The translations under genes and the position numbers were made by a program. This document shows positions 1-7,798 of a stretch of DNA of 26,800 bases, piece by piece (position 1 is the first letter of the stretch; each line of letters begins with the position of its first letter). The notes beneath the pieces are model-generated. The model ran no database searches, had not been told where the DNA came from, and saw only the letters and a list, made by a program, of their open reading frames with translations. This DNA is from a virus. The stretch lies in IMG/VR virus record IMGVR_UViG_3300017779_000120, positions 1 through 26,800 of that record, one strand, 5' to 3'.

Positions 1-338
1 ATTATATAGCCTATCTGTTTGCAACTGCTGATGGCATATCAAAAGTAGGCGGTTACACAGGCACAGGTAGTGACTTGAACGTTGATTGTGGCTTCAGTGC
101 TGGCGCTAGGTTTATTTTGATAAAACGCACAGACTCTTCAGGTGATTGGTATGTGTATGACTCCGTTAGAGGGATTGTAGCTGGTAATGATCCCTACACC
201 TTATTGAACACAACAGCCGCACAAGTAACCAACACAGATTACATAGACCCGCTTAGTGCTGGATTTACGGTGACATCATCAGCGCCAGCGGGACTTAATG
301 CCTCTAGCGGCAATTACGTATTTTTAGCAATCGCATAG
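1..338 (+). CDS. Tail appendage / tail fibre protein, C-terminal end (partial)
   Basis: The reading frame is open from the left edge (first full codon at position 3) to a stop at 336-338, so only the last 111 residues of a longer protein are seen. The visible part is rich in Gly, Ser, Thr and Asp. It contains a YLFATADGISKVGGYTG-type segment followed by GARFILIKRTDSSGDWYVYD and a SGNYVFLAIA end. I know this type of sequence from the C-terminal, probably beta-structured domain of large marine phage tail or receptor-binding proteins. An internal TTG at position 75 could mimic a start, but the frame continues upstream without a stop, so it is not the real one. It lies 11 bp before the next gene. 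The exact role (fibre, spike or appendage) cannot be decided from this fragment. Confidence 0.72.
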   Translation, partial: YIAYLFATADGISKVGGYTGTGSDLNVDCGFSAGARFILIKRTDSSGDWYVYDSVRGIVAGNDPYTLLNTTAAQVTNTDYIDPLSAGFTVTSSAPAGLNASSGNYVFLAIA

Positions 339-349
339 GATTATCAACT

Positions 350-847
350 ATGTCTGAATACAGAGTACGAGCAACGGGTGAGGTTAAATCTCAAGGCCAA
401 GTCCGTTTAGACAACAAGAATATGTCCCTACCTAAAGTATGGACTGCAAACGTGTGTGACGCTCTGGGTGTTGATCCTGTCCTTGCGGCCCCTGCACCAG
501 AGCCTAGTGCCGCTTACAAGTTAGTAGTACGCAACGGTGTTGTACAGGACGCTAAGGGCAATTGGGTTCAGGCTTGGGTAGAGCGTGAGATGTTTACTGA
601 ATATACCGACGAAAATGGTGATGTTCAGACTGTAGCGGCACAAAAAACTGCTTACGATACTTTGGTAAATAATGATTTGGCAAAGTCAGCAAGAAGCAAA
701 CGTGACGGATTGTTAAAAGAAACAGACCACTATGCTTTATCTGATGTAACTATGTCAGACGCTATGAAAACTTATCGTCAGGCTTTGAGGGACGTACCTC
801 AACAAACAGATTTTCCCAGCACTATTAGCTGGCCTACGAAGCCTTAA
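350..847 (+). CDS. Tail fibre assembly / tail-assembly-chaperone-like protein
   Basis: This is a 165-residue protein starting at ATG behind AGGA, 9 nt upstream. The C-terminal 50 residues carry the pattern of the phage tail assembly chaperone domain often found next to fibre genes: SKRDGLLKETDHYALSD, then MKTYRQALRDVP, and a final Trp-Pro motif (SWPTKP). The N-terminal half has no motif I recognise and may bind the fibre or virion. It lies directly after the tail appendage gene, which fits a helper in folding or attaching that fibre, or a small virion component. Family membership rests on the C-terminal motif. The function is inferred from the family and the neighbour. Confidence 0.7.
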   Translation: MSEYRVRATGEVKSQGQVRLDNKNMSLPKVWTANVCDALGVDPVLAAPAPEPSAAYKLVVRNGVVQDAKGNWVQAWVEREMFTEYTDENGDVQTVAAQKTAYDTLVNNDLAKSARSKRDGLLKETDHYALSDVTMSDAMKTYRQALRDVPQQTDFPSTISWPTKP

Positions 848-851
848 ATGA

Positions 852-1319
852 ATGGACCCTCTTTCTCTCGTAGCATTAGCGTCTTCATCGTTCAGGGGCG
901 TACAGCTTTTAGTAAACAAAGGTGCTGAAATTGAACAAGTTGCTCAACAGTTGGGCAAGTGGTTTAGTTATGCAGCAGACATAAGACAAGCCGAAAGAGA
1001 AGCAGAAAACCCGCCTATATTTAAAAAGTTGTTTGGTGGTGGGTCAGTAGAAGAAGAAGCTCTTAACGCTACTATAGCTCGTAAGAAGCTACAGGAACAA
1101 GAAAAGCACATACGTGAGTTGATTGTCTGGGCATACGGTAAAGACACTTACGTAGAAATGATGCAGTTACGTAAGGACATACGTTTACGAAGAGAAAAAG
1201 CAGTATATCAACAACGTAAAAAAAGACAAAAGATAGCTGACGTAATTGCTATGATTGTAGGAGCAGTAGTTGCATCCGGTGTTGTATACGGAACAACTTT
1301 ACTTATAAAAGGCGGTTAA
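852..1319 (+). CDS. Small membrane-anchored coiled-coil protein, function unknown
   Basis: This is a 155-residue protein. Residues 1-125 are strongly charged and helical in character, with long Lys/Glu/Arg/Gln runs that look like coiled coil. Residues about 128-150 form one hydrophobic segment (VIAMIVGAVVASGVVYGTTLL), so it is probably a C-terminally anchored inner-membrane protein with most of its mass in the cytoplasm. The gene starts 4 bp after the tail chaperone gene and is followed 2 bp later by a holin-like gene, so it sits in the lysis patch. It could help control lysis, for example as an antiholin or spanin-like partner, but there is no lipobox or signal peptide to support a spanin. 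I do not recognise a named family. Confidence 0.6.
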   Translation: MDPLSLVALASSSFRGVQLLVNKGAEIEQVAQQLGKWFSYAADIRQAEREAENPPIFKKLFGGGSVEEEALNATIARKKLQEQEKHIRELIVWAYGKDTYVEMMQLRKDIRLRREKAVYQQRKKRQKIADVIAMIVGAVVASGVVYGTTLLIKGG

Positions 1320-1321
1320 CT

Positions 1322-1486
1322 ATGGAAGATGACGGAATGAAAGAGGTCGTAGATACAATTTCTATAGCAACTGGAGTTGGTGCTTTAGCTGGCCTGTTAC
1401 CCGCCATAGCAGCCTTGTTTACGATTGTGTGGACAGGTATACGTATTTGGGAAACTGAAACCGTAAAGAAGATGAGAGGCCGTTAA
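1322..1486 (+). CDS. Small holin-like membrane protein
   Basis: This is a 54-residue protein with a GGCGG-type ribosome site just upstream. A short acidic amphipathic N-terminus (MEDDGMKEVVDTIS) precedes one long hydrophobic segment at about residues 16-40 (VGALAGLLPAIAALFTIVW), and the tail is positive and Arg/Lys-rich (VKKMRGR). Small size, a single membrane span and a basic C-terminus match class II/III phage holins of T7-like podoviruses, which open the inner membrane at the end of infection. The next gene, 3 bp downstream, is a second holin-type protein. Either could be the true holin and the other a partner or antiholin. The call rests on topology and place, not on a diagnostic motif. 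Confidence 0.6.
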   Translation: MEDDGMKEVVDTISIATGVGALAGLLPAIAALFTIVWTGIRIWETETVKKMRGR

Positions 1487-1489
1487 GAT

Positions 1490-1864
1490 ATGTGGACAGC
1501 TCTTGTTGGACCCGTTGCAAACTTAGCTCAGAACTGGCTTGCTAACCGACACGAAAAGTCACAAGCCAAACACGTAGCTCAAATGAAAGTCATTGAGAAC
1601 ACAGCTACGTGGGAACAGCACATGGCTGAAGCTAGTGGGAGGTCATGGAAAGACGAATGGTTTACCGTTGTTCTTTCTCTGCCCTTACTAGCGGTTTGCT
1701 ACGGAGTAGCTATGGATGACCTAAGTATTATGCAGCGTGTTGGTTTAGCTTTTTCTGAGCTAGACAAGTTACCTGAGTACTACCAGTATCTCTTGTACGT
1801 AGCGGTAACTGCCAGCTTTGGCATACGTGGCGCTGACAAGCTAATGAAGATGAAGGGTAAGTAA
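1490..1864 (+). CDS. Holin of the 3-TM (GTA-type) family
   Basis: This is a 124-residue protein. The N-terminus ([17 protein letters not shown]) is followed by a charged helix, then the family-typical block [18 protein letters not shown] and a conserved C-terminal stretch ([19 protein letters not shown]). There are hydrophobic segments at about residues 58-75 and 98-113. This layout fits the holin family known from gene transfer agents and many marine phages. Its stop codon overlaps the next start (TAATG at 1862-1866), so translation is probably coupled to the collagen-like gene. The M15 endolysin is encoded far away at 23673, so membrane and wall functions are in separate operons. Confidence 0.75.
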   Translation: MWTALVGPVANLAQNWLANRHEKSQAKHVAQMKVIENTATWEQHMAEASGRSWKDEWFTVVLSLPLLAVCYGVAMDDLSIMQRVGLAFSELDKLPEYYQYLLYVAVTASFGIRGADKLMKMKGK

Positions 1865-3027
1865 TGAGTTTATCACCTGCTGAAGTAGCCGCAATTTTAG
1901 CGGACCCCACAATAAAGATAGATAACGCTTTTGGTGTACAAGGATCTCCCGGTTTTTTTGGAACTGGTGTAAAAGGTTTGTTTGACGCAAGCGCTGGTCT
2001 TGGTCAACACGTTCATAGTGTTACTTTGGATCCAGTAGGCAGTACTGAAAATCCTAATAGGCTTAGTACAGGCGGTTCTTTTTCTCCCGGTGGACAGGCT
2101 AGTGCAATCTCCGCAGTTCTTGCGGCAACAGGACCTACTGAAACAGCCGCAGGAAAAGCTACTATAGACCGTTTACAAAACCTATCAGATAAACAAGCGT
2201 GTAATCAAGCAGGTGGTTTTACTACTCTAGGTGGAGAATGTTTAACTGGCGACGTAGCCCTTCAAAGAATAGATGAAATCCTAAGCAACCCTAACGCTCC
2301 TAGTGTTTTGGTTGACAAGGCTAATAAATACGTAGACAGAAACGACGATGACAATGATGGAACCGTTAGCTCTGAAGAGGCTTCTGATATAGACCCAGAC
2401 TACGGCGGGAATCCTGACGACGTAGAGGAGAAGTATTTAGAAAAGTACTGTGAAGAAAACCCTGATGACTTTGATTGCCAAGGCATAGGCGACGACGAGC
2501 CAGACCCTGACGGTACTACGGTAGTAACCTCCGACGAGCTTGCAGGAGTTTTAGAAGTTATCTTTGGTCCGGGCGGAATCTTTGATCCGGGTGGGATCTT
2601 TGGAGGAACTGTTTTTAATCCGACACCTACAGGACCTACAGGACCCACAGAGCCTACAGGACCTACAGGACCCACAGAGCCTACAGGACCTACAGGACCT
2701 ACAGGACCCACAGAGCCTACAGGACCTACAGGACCTACAGGACCCACAGGACCCACAGAGCCTACAGGACCTACAGGACCCACAGAGCCTACAGGACCTA
2801 CAGGACCTACAGGTCCATCAAGTAATGGTACTGACATAACCGACATTCTTATTGGAGCCACCGCTGCTGCGGGTGCTGGTAATAGAGGAAAGTCAATGTT
2901 TCAGCCCTTTATGACTGGACTGTCGTACCAGCCGTACCAGCTTACTCCGTTGTCTTTCCAACAAAAAGATTACATGCAAGAACTTGCCGGAATAATTCAA
3001 GCAAACAGTCGAGGTATGTTGACATAA
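1864..3027 (+). CDS. Collagen-like repeat virion protein with EF-hand loop
   Basis: This is a 387-residue protein. Residues 1-150 have no known motif. Residues 161-172 form a textbook EF-hand calcium loop ([12 protein letters not shown]). An acidic linker follows (residues about 180-220), then a short Gly-Pro-rich stretch. Residues 257-319 are 21 consecutive X-Pro-Thr-type triplets, mostly Gly-Pro-Thr with five Glu-Pro-Thr and a final Gly-Pro-Ser. The last 65 residues are Tyr/Gln-rich and end SRGMLT. Collagen-like repeats in phages usually belong to trimeric fibres or virion surface proteins. The Glu replacements remove the glycine a regular collagen helix needs. Overlaps of one base with the genes on both sides point to translational coupling within the tail operon. 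The exact structural role is unknown. Confidence 0.7.
   Translation: MSLSPAEVAAILADPTIKIDNAFGVQGSPGFFGTGVKGLFDASAGLGQHVHSVTLDPVGSTENPNRLSTGGSFSPGGQASAISAVLAATGPTETAAGKATIDRLQNLSDKQACNQAGGFTTLGGECLTGDVALQRIDEILSNPNAPSVLVDKANKYVDRNDDDNDGTVSSEEASDIDPDYGGNPDDVEEKYLEKYCEENPDDFDCQGIGDDEPDPDGTTVVTSDELAGVLEVIFGPGGIFDPGGIFGGTVFNPTPTGPTGPTEPTGPTGPTEPTGPTGPTGPTEPTGPTGPTGPTGPTEPTGPTGPTEPTGPTGPTGPSSNGTDITDILIGATAAAGAGNRGKSMFQPFMTGLSYQPYQLTPLSFQQKDYMQELAGIIQANSRGMLT
2632..2820 (+). repeat. In-frame collagen-like triplet repeat tract
   Basis: Twenty-one 9-bp units of the type GGACCTACA or GGACCCACA run without a break. In five units (the 3rd, 6th, 10th, 15th and 18th) the first codon is GAG instead of GGA. 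Each GAG unit directly follows a unit written with CCC. The tract keeps the reading frame of the host gene and is a probable site of repeat expansion or contraction. Confidence 0.9.
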
Positions 3028-3674
3028 TGACTTACTTAAATTTAGTAAACAACGTACTCAGACGTTTACGAGAAGACGAAGTAACTAACGTATCTGAAAG
3101 TACGTACAGCAAGATGGTCGGTGACTTTGTAAACGACGCAAAGGATCTCGTAGAGACAGCGTGGGATTGGTCAGCGTTGCGTAACACCCTTACGATTACG
3201 ACGGCTGCTAACGACTACACTTACTCACTGACAGGCAGTGGTGACAAAGGTAAAGTTTTTAGGATTATAAACGATACTTCGAACTGTGAGCTACAGTACC
3301 AAACACAAGCGTGGTTTGACAACGAGTTCTTTGTAAACAACCCAGTCTCAGGCGCGCCTAAGTATTTTACTTATAACGGCGTAGACGCTAACGGCGATAC
3401 TCAGATTGATGTGTATCCTAAACCTGACGGCGTTTACTCGTTAAAAGTAAAAATAGTTTTGCGTAACGTACCTCTGAGTGCTGATGCAGACACGTTGGCT
3501 ATACCTAGCAGTCCTGTAATTCACATGGCACTTGCTCTGTTAGCTCGTGAGCGTGGTGAAACAGGCGGTACATCTACTGCTGAGTACTTTGCGATAGCTG
3601 ACAAGCATTTGTCTGACGCGATTGCATTGGATGCCCAGAAACACCCTGAAGAAACAATTTTTTACACACCGTAG
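3027..3674 (+). CDS. Head-tail adaptor (SU10/T7 gp11-like tail tubular protein A)
   Basis: This is a 215-residue protein. The N-terminal helix block ([19 protein letters not shown], then KMVGDFVNDAKDLVETAWDWSALR) is typical of the adaptor proteins of phage SU10 and relatives, which form the ring between portal and tail nozzle. The middle is beta-rich (TLTITTAANDYTYSL), and a final helical part contains PVIHMALALLARERGE. The length fits the family. It starts on the last base of the collagen-like gene and is followed 8 bp later by the nozzle gene, which is the usual adaptor-then-nozzle order in short-tailed phages. Confidence 0.82.
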   Translation: MTYLNLVNNVLRRLREDEVTNVSESTYSKMVGDFVNDAKDLVETAWDWSALRNTLTITTAANDYTYSLTGSGDKGKVFRIINDTSNCELQYQTQAWFDNEFFVNNPVSGAPKYFTYNGVDANGDTQIDVYPKPDGVYSLKVKIVLRNVPLSADADTLAIPSSPVIHMALALLARERGETGGTSTAEYFAIADKHLSDAIALDAQKHPEETIFYTP

Positions 3675-3682
3675 GAATTACT

Positions 3683-5200
3683 ATGGCACAACAGTTACAG
3701 AGTATTAACTTGGTTGCTCCTGCGTTTCAGGGAATCAACACAGAAGATTCTCCTCTAGCACAGGACACGTCTTTTGCTGAAGTTGCAGACAACGCAATTA
3801 TTGATCGACAGGGCCGACTGGCTTCCCGTCAGGGTAACAGCGTTATCACGACCAACAAGACGGCGTTAGGTACGGATCATATCCACAACATCCACGAGTT
3901 TTATGACAGTGCTGGCAACGAAACTATATTTAGCACTGGAAATAACAAGATACTGAGTGGCACTACTACGCTGACAGATGTTACTCCCGGCTCATACACG
4001 ATTACGGCTAACGATTGGAAGATCGTAAACTTTAACGACAAGGCTTACTTTTTTCAAAGAGGTTTTGACCCCTTGGTACATGACAATGCTAATGGCTTAA
4101 GGACGTTTAGCGTTGTAAACAGTAGTTCAACGAACGCTACATTTAAGTGTAACGAGGTGCTTGCTGCATTCGGCAGGCTGTTTATTGCTGGCAATGCTAC
4201 CAATGACACCATTATCTATTGGTCTGATTTATTGGACGGCACTAAGTTTACTGGTGGCTCTAGCGGGTCTATTGACGTTGCAAAGGCTTGGCCTAACGGT
4301 GCAGACAAAATTGTTGCACTAGCGGCTCATAACGATTTGCTTGTGGTATTTGGTGAACATAGTATTATTGTTTACTCAGGGGCAAGCAGTCCTGCAAGCA
4401 TGGCAATCAACGACACTATATCAGGCGTGGGTTGCATAGACAGGAAAACAGTACAGAATATTGGTACTGACTTACTGTTCTTGAGTGATGATGGTTTACG
4501 AAGCTTAGGAAGAGTCATACAAGAAAAATCTCTTCCTATAACAGACGCAAGCCGTAACGTAAAACAAGATTTGATTGCAAAGCTAAAAACTAAGACTAGC
4601 CCAGCTACGTCTGTGTACAGCCCTGAAAACTATTTTTATTTACTGGGTCTACCTGACAGTAGCCTTATATATTGTTTTGACTTACGAGGTCGATTAGAAA
4701 ACGGAGCGTTCCGTGTAACTAAGTGGCCTAGTGTTGACTTCAAAAGTTTTGCTAGAGATCGTAACGGTGACGTTTACATTGGTACTGTAGATGGTATAGG
4801 TAAATATGACGGGTTTGACGACAACAACTCATCGTATATTTTTCGATATACAAGTCCGGGTTTGACGTTTGGTGATCCGTCGAAGCTGAAGCTACTCAAA
4901 AAGATACGCCCTACAATTATTGGCGGTAACAACGCGGACATTATTTTGAGTTGGACTTACGACTTTTCAATTCAAGCCAATACGTCACGGTTTAGAGTTG
5001 GTTCTGCAACACCCGGTTTTTACGGCGTGTCAGAGTACACGGCTGTTGAGTTTTCGTTAGGTGATTTGATTAGTCGAAAGTCTCTTAACTGTACAGGTAA
5101 CGGGTCGGTTGTTACGGTAGGTTTACAAACAGAAGTAAACGGTAGCGTTATATCCCTACAGGAAATGAATGTATTAGCACTTATAGGTAAAACAGTATGA
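3683..5200 (+). CDS. Tail nozzle / tail tubular protein B-like
   Basis: This is a 505-residue protein, almost entirely short beta-strand-like segments with many Asn, Asp and Gly, consistent with a propeller-type nozzle that forms the lower tail tube of podoviruses. Recognisable blocks are SFAEVADNAIIDRQGRLASR near the N-terminus (residues about 30-50), FGRLFIAGNATND around residue 165, VFGEHSIIVYSGAS around residue 222 and GCIDRKTVQNIGTDLLFLSDDG around residue 250. Proteins with this layout follow the adaptor in SU10-like and other podoviruses. A distant relation to P22 gp10 (stabilisation) is the other option. The start has GGAATT upstream (position 3673). Confidence 0.78.
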   Translation: MAQQLQSINLVAPAFQGINTEDSPLAQDTSFAEVADNAIIDRQGRLASRQGNSVITTNKTALGTDHIHNIHEFYDSAGNETIFSTGNNKILSGTTTLTDVTPGSYTITANDWKIVNFNDKAYFFQRGFDPLVHDNANGLRTFSVVNSSSTNATFKCNEVLAAFGRLFIAGNATNDTIIYWSDLLDGTKFTGGSSGSIDVAKAWPNGADKIVALAAHNDLLVVFGEHSIIVYSGASSPASMAINDTISGVGCIDRKTVQNIGTDLLFLSDDGLRSLGRVIQEKSLPITDASRNVKQDLIAKLKTKTSPATSVYSPENYFYLLGLPDSSLIYCFDLRGRLENGAFRVTKWPSVDFKSFARDRNGDVYIGTVDGIGKYDGFDDNNSSYIFRYTSPGLTFGDPSKLKLLKKIRPTIIGGNNADIILSWTYDFSIQANTSRFRVGSATPGFYGVSEYTAVEFSLGDLISRKSLNCTGNGSVVTVGLQTEVNGSVISLQEMNVLALIGKTV

Positions 5201-5228
5201 ACAATAATGAAGTTAGGAGGGTATTCTA

Positions 5229-6518
5229 ATGGCACACGCATGGTGGCATCCGATTACTAACGCAGTTGGAAGCGTTGTGGGCAGCGTGGGACAAGGACTA
5301 CTAACTGGCGCGCAAAACATTGGTCAAAGTCTGGTAGACAACGCTGGTCAAGCTGCTATGGGTGCTGCTGGTTTGGCGCTTGTGAATAAAGCCTATGATG
5401 ATTTAGGCGACATAGGAGAAAGGGCGTTTACAGGTGTTGACCCTATTGCAGCCGCAGGCTTACAGCAAACAGCGTTTCGTCCGTTTACGGTCAGCGTAGG
5501 AAGCAGGGCGTTTCCCGGCTCAAGGTACACTAGTAGCTCAGTGGGGGCAGGTATGCCTGCACCTAGTACGTTTTCTACTATGGGCTACAACGAGCGTATA
5601 CAGCAGATTATGGATACTCAAGGAGTGTCTCGTGAACAAGCTGTTGCTAACCAACGTGCAGCCACGGGTCAAGGGTTGGACATAAACAACGACGGGGTAG
5701 TAACCAACCAAGAGTTTGCTGCTCTTAGAAACTTAGGGTTGACGGGGGCAGGAACGTCTGGCGTCGGTACTGGAAGCATGGCAGGAGGTGTTGGTCCTAA
5801 CCTTCAAATAGATTTAAGTGAACAGGAGCAACGTCTCAAGCAGGGGTTGTTGGAGAATGCACGACAGAGTTTACTGGTTCAAGATCCTGCCGGTGCTGCT
5901 CAGATGCGTACTATCGGGGGAAATGCTTTAACTAGAGGACAACAGCTTCTTGCAAACATTCCGGGCGGCACAGGAGACAGAGAAGCAGCAGTATACAACC
6001 GTATACGAGCAACACAGCTTCCTGAAGAAGAGCGTCAACGTTTAGCTCTTGAAGAGCGTCTCGCTAGTCAAGGACGTTTAGGCGTACAAACAGCCATGTT
6101 TGGTGGCACACCGGAGCAACTGGCTTTAGCTAAGGCACAAGAAGAAGCACAAAATCAAGCGTCTCTTATGGCAATCCAGCAGGCGCAACAAGAGCGTATG
6201 CAACAGGCTGCGCTGGCAGAACAAGTGTTGGGTCTTGGTTCTGGTTTGTTCTCTGGTCAGCTGGGTCTGCAACAAGTTCAACAAGGCATGGGCCTATCTG
6301 GTCTAGGTGCTTCTTACATCCCGCAGGCGCAAGCTCTCAACATGTTCCAGCAAGGCTTGGCAGCATCTGAGCTGGCCCAACGTGGTCAGTTGGCTGGCGC
6401 AAGTATGTTCGGTGAAGCTAAGATGTCTGGACTTGAGGCACTGTTGGGTTCTGGCTTAGGCCAAGCTAACCTGATTGGTGCGGCAGGTACAGGTTTGTTG
6501 GGTGGGGCATTAGGTTAA
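5229..6518 (+). CDS. Probable internal virion (ejection) protein with EF-hand loop
   Basis: This is a 429-residue protein behind a full AGGAGG ribosome site at 5215-5220, 8 nt before ATG, the strongest such site in this operon and a sign of high expression. It is rich in Ala, Gly and Gln. Residues 151-162 form a complete EF-hand or dockerin-type calcium loop (DINNDGVVTNQE). Residues about 195-345 are long Gln/Ala/Glu helices, and the last 80 residues are Gly/Leu/Gln-rich without charge. As the first of three large genes after the nozzle, it occupies the place of T7 gp14-16, the ejection proteins that enter the host envelope with the DNA. That function is inferred from place and composition only, and no enzyme motif is visible. 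Confidence 0.6.
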   Translation: MAHAWWHPITNAVGSVVGSVGQGLLTGAQNIGQSLVDNAGQAAMGAAGLALVNKAYDDLGDIGERAFTGVDPIAAAGLQQTAFRPFTVSVGSRAFPGSRYTSSSVGAGMPAPSTFSTMGYNERIQQIMDTQGVSREQAVANQRAATGQGLDINNDGVVTNQEFAALRNLGLTGAGTSGVGTGSMAGGVGPNLQIDLSEQEQRLKQGLLENARQSLLVQDPAGAAQMRTIGGNALTRGQQLLANIPGGTGDREAAVYNRIRATQLPEEERQRLALEERLASQGRLGVQTAMFGGTPEQLALAKAQEEAQNQASLMAIQQAQQERMQQAALAEQVLGLGSGLFSGQLGLQQVQQGMGLSGLGASYIPQAQALNMFQQGLAASELAQRGQLAGASMFGEAKMSGLEALLGSGLGQANLIGAAGTGLLGGALG

Positions 6519-6532
6519 ACTGGAGAAAGACA

Positions 6533-7798
6533 ATGGCTAGATTTGGACAAGGACTTATACAAGGTTTAACCAACCCGCAGTTTCAACAGGGATTGTTTGA
6601 GTTAGGTGACCGTATTGCCGACAGGCGCAAAGAAAAAAATCAGTTACAAGCTATTAGTAACATTACAAGCCTCTCTAATCAAGGCATGGCTGCGGCACAA
6701 GCTGCTGATGTTGCTGGATTAAACGCTAGTATTGAGGCACTACAACAATCAATTTCTACAGCACCTACTGTTGAAGTTGCTAACGCTTACAACAAACAGC
6801 TAACTAATCTACAAAGCATGGTTCCTGAAACTAAAAGACTAGCTGCTTTAAATTCAGTTAATCAACTAGAGGTATCTCGCCAGCTTGCCAGTACGCCAGA
6901 AGAAAAGCGTAACATTGAGCGTATCATGGAACGTGTGGCTAGAGAGTCAGGCAACAGTACTGAAGGTATACTGGGCCGTACTGACACAGAAATTAAAACT
7001 ACAAAAACACGACAAGAAGAAGCGATTACAGAAAACTTTTACGCCGTTCCGGTAGAAAACAGAGAGGCGTACTTAAGAGGGGCAGAACAAAGAGGATTTG
7101 GCGAAATCGCTGCTATTCTTGAGGCACGAGAGTTGGAGCGAGAAGCAGATCAAATTAAGATTGATGAGGCTAGAACCAGCGCAGAGTTAGCACGTACTCC
7201 GCTGCCTACGGGTGGTCTAAAGAAAAGAGTAGAGGCTCTTCCCGACAGCCAAGAAAGAACTGACTTGCTTGAACGAATTGAAATGGCTGAGTCGCGGAAC
7301 ATTAAAGAAGGTGAAACGTTTCAGCCGGGACAGCGACGTAGATTAGGCGACGAGCTTACCAGTATTAACGACGGTATTACAAGGGCTGCAGGTAGAGAAG
7401 ACCAAGCTAACTTGCTTGTTAATCGTCAAATACAAGACGACATAAGAACTCTTCAGTCTAGACGTGCAATGATAACTATTGATGACGACGAAGTTGAAGA
7501 ACGCGCAAGAGAAATAAGGAACAGCAAGCAGTACGGTAGAAGAGGAACTGTAAAAGATAATTTGTCTGCTGCAAGAAAAGAGTTGCTTGGAGAACGACAA
7601 ACCGCTATAGACAACGAAATTAAAGTTTTAGAAGCAACTTTGCGAGGCGAGTCTATTGACGAAGAAGACGTAGATCAAGGCAACATTTTACCTACGTTTT
7701 CAAACGAAAGAGACGTAGAAAAAGCAGTTGAAGCAGGCACTTTAAAAATAGGTGATGTTGTTATTGTTAATGGTGTTGAACTAGAGATACAAGAATAA
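6533..7798 (+). CDS. Coiled-coil probable internal virion protein
   Basis: This is a 421-residue protein with GGAGA 7 nt before the start. It is almost wholly helical and highly charged, with long Glu/Arg/Gln/Ala runs from residue 20 to about 370 that suggest extended coiled coil. The only non-helical part is the end (residues 385-421, with IGDVVIVNGVELEIQE), which looks like a small beta element. No catalytic motif or membrane segment was seen. The stop overlaps the next ATG (TAATG at 7796-7800), so the two proteins are probably made in fixed ratio. This is expected for parts of one ejection complex, but the assignment is inferential. Confidence 0.55.
   Translation: MARFGQGLIQGLTNPQFQQGLFELGDRIADRRKEKNQLQAISNITSLSNQGMAAAQAADVAGLNASIEALQQSISTAPTVEVANAYNKQLTNLQSMVPETKRLAALNSVNQLEVSRQLASTPEEKRNIERIMERVARESGNSTEGILGRTDTEIKTTKTRQEEAITENFYAVPVENREAYLRGAEQRGFGEIAAILEARELEREADQIKIDEARTSAELARTPLPTGGLKKRVEALPDSQERTDLLERIEMAESRNIKEGETFQPGQRRRLGDELTSINDGITRAAGREDQANLLVNRQIQDDIRTLQSRRAMITIDDDEVEERAREIRNSKQYGRRGTVKDNLSAARKELLGERQTAIDNEIKVLEATLRGESIDEEDVDQGNILPTFSNERDVEKAVEAGTLKIGDVVIVNGVELEIQE

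Noticed and set aside
2400-2861. Minus-strand frame of 153 codons with Gly-Pro-Val repeats, and a plus frame of 91 codons with Leu-Gln-Asp repeats, over the collagen tract
   Set aside because: A 9-bp repeat keeps several frames open. Only the frame of the 387-residue gene is coupled to its neighbours and has a normal start.
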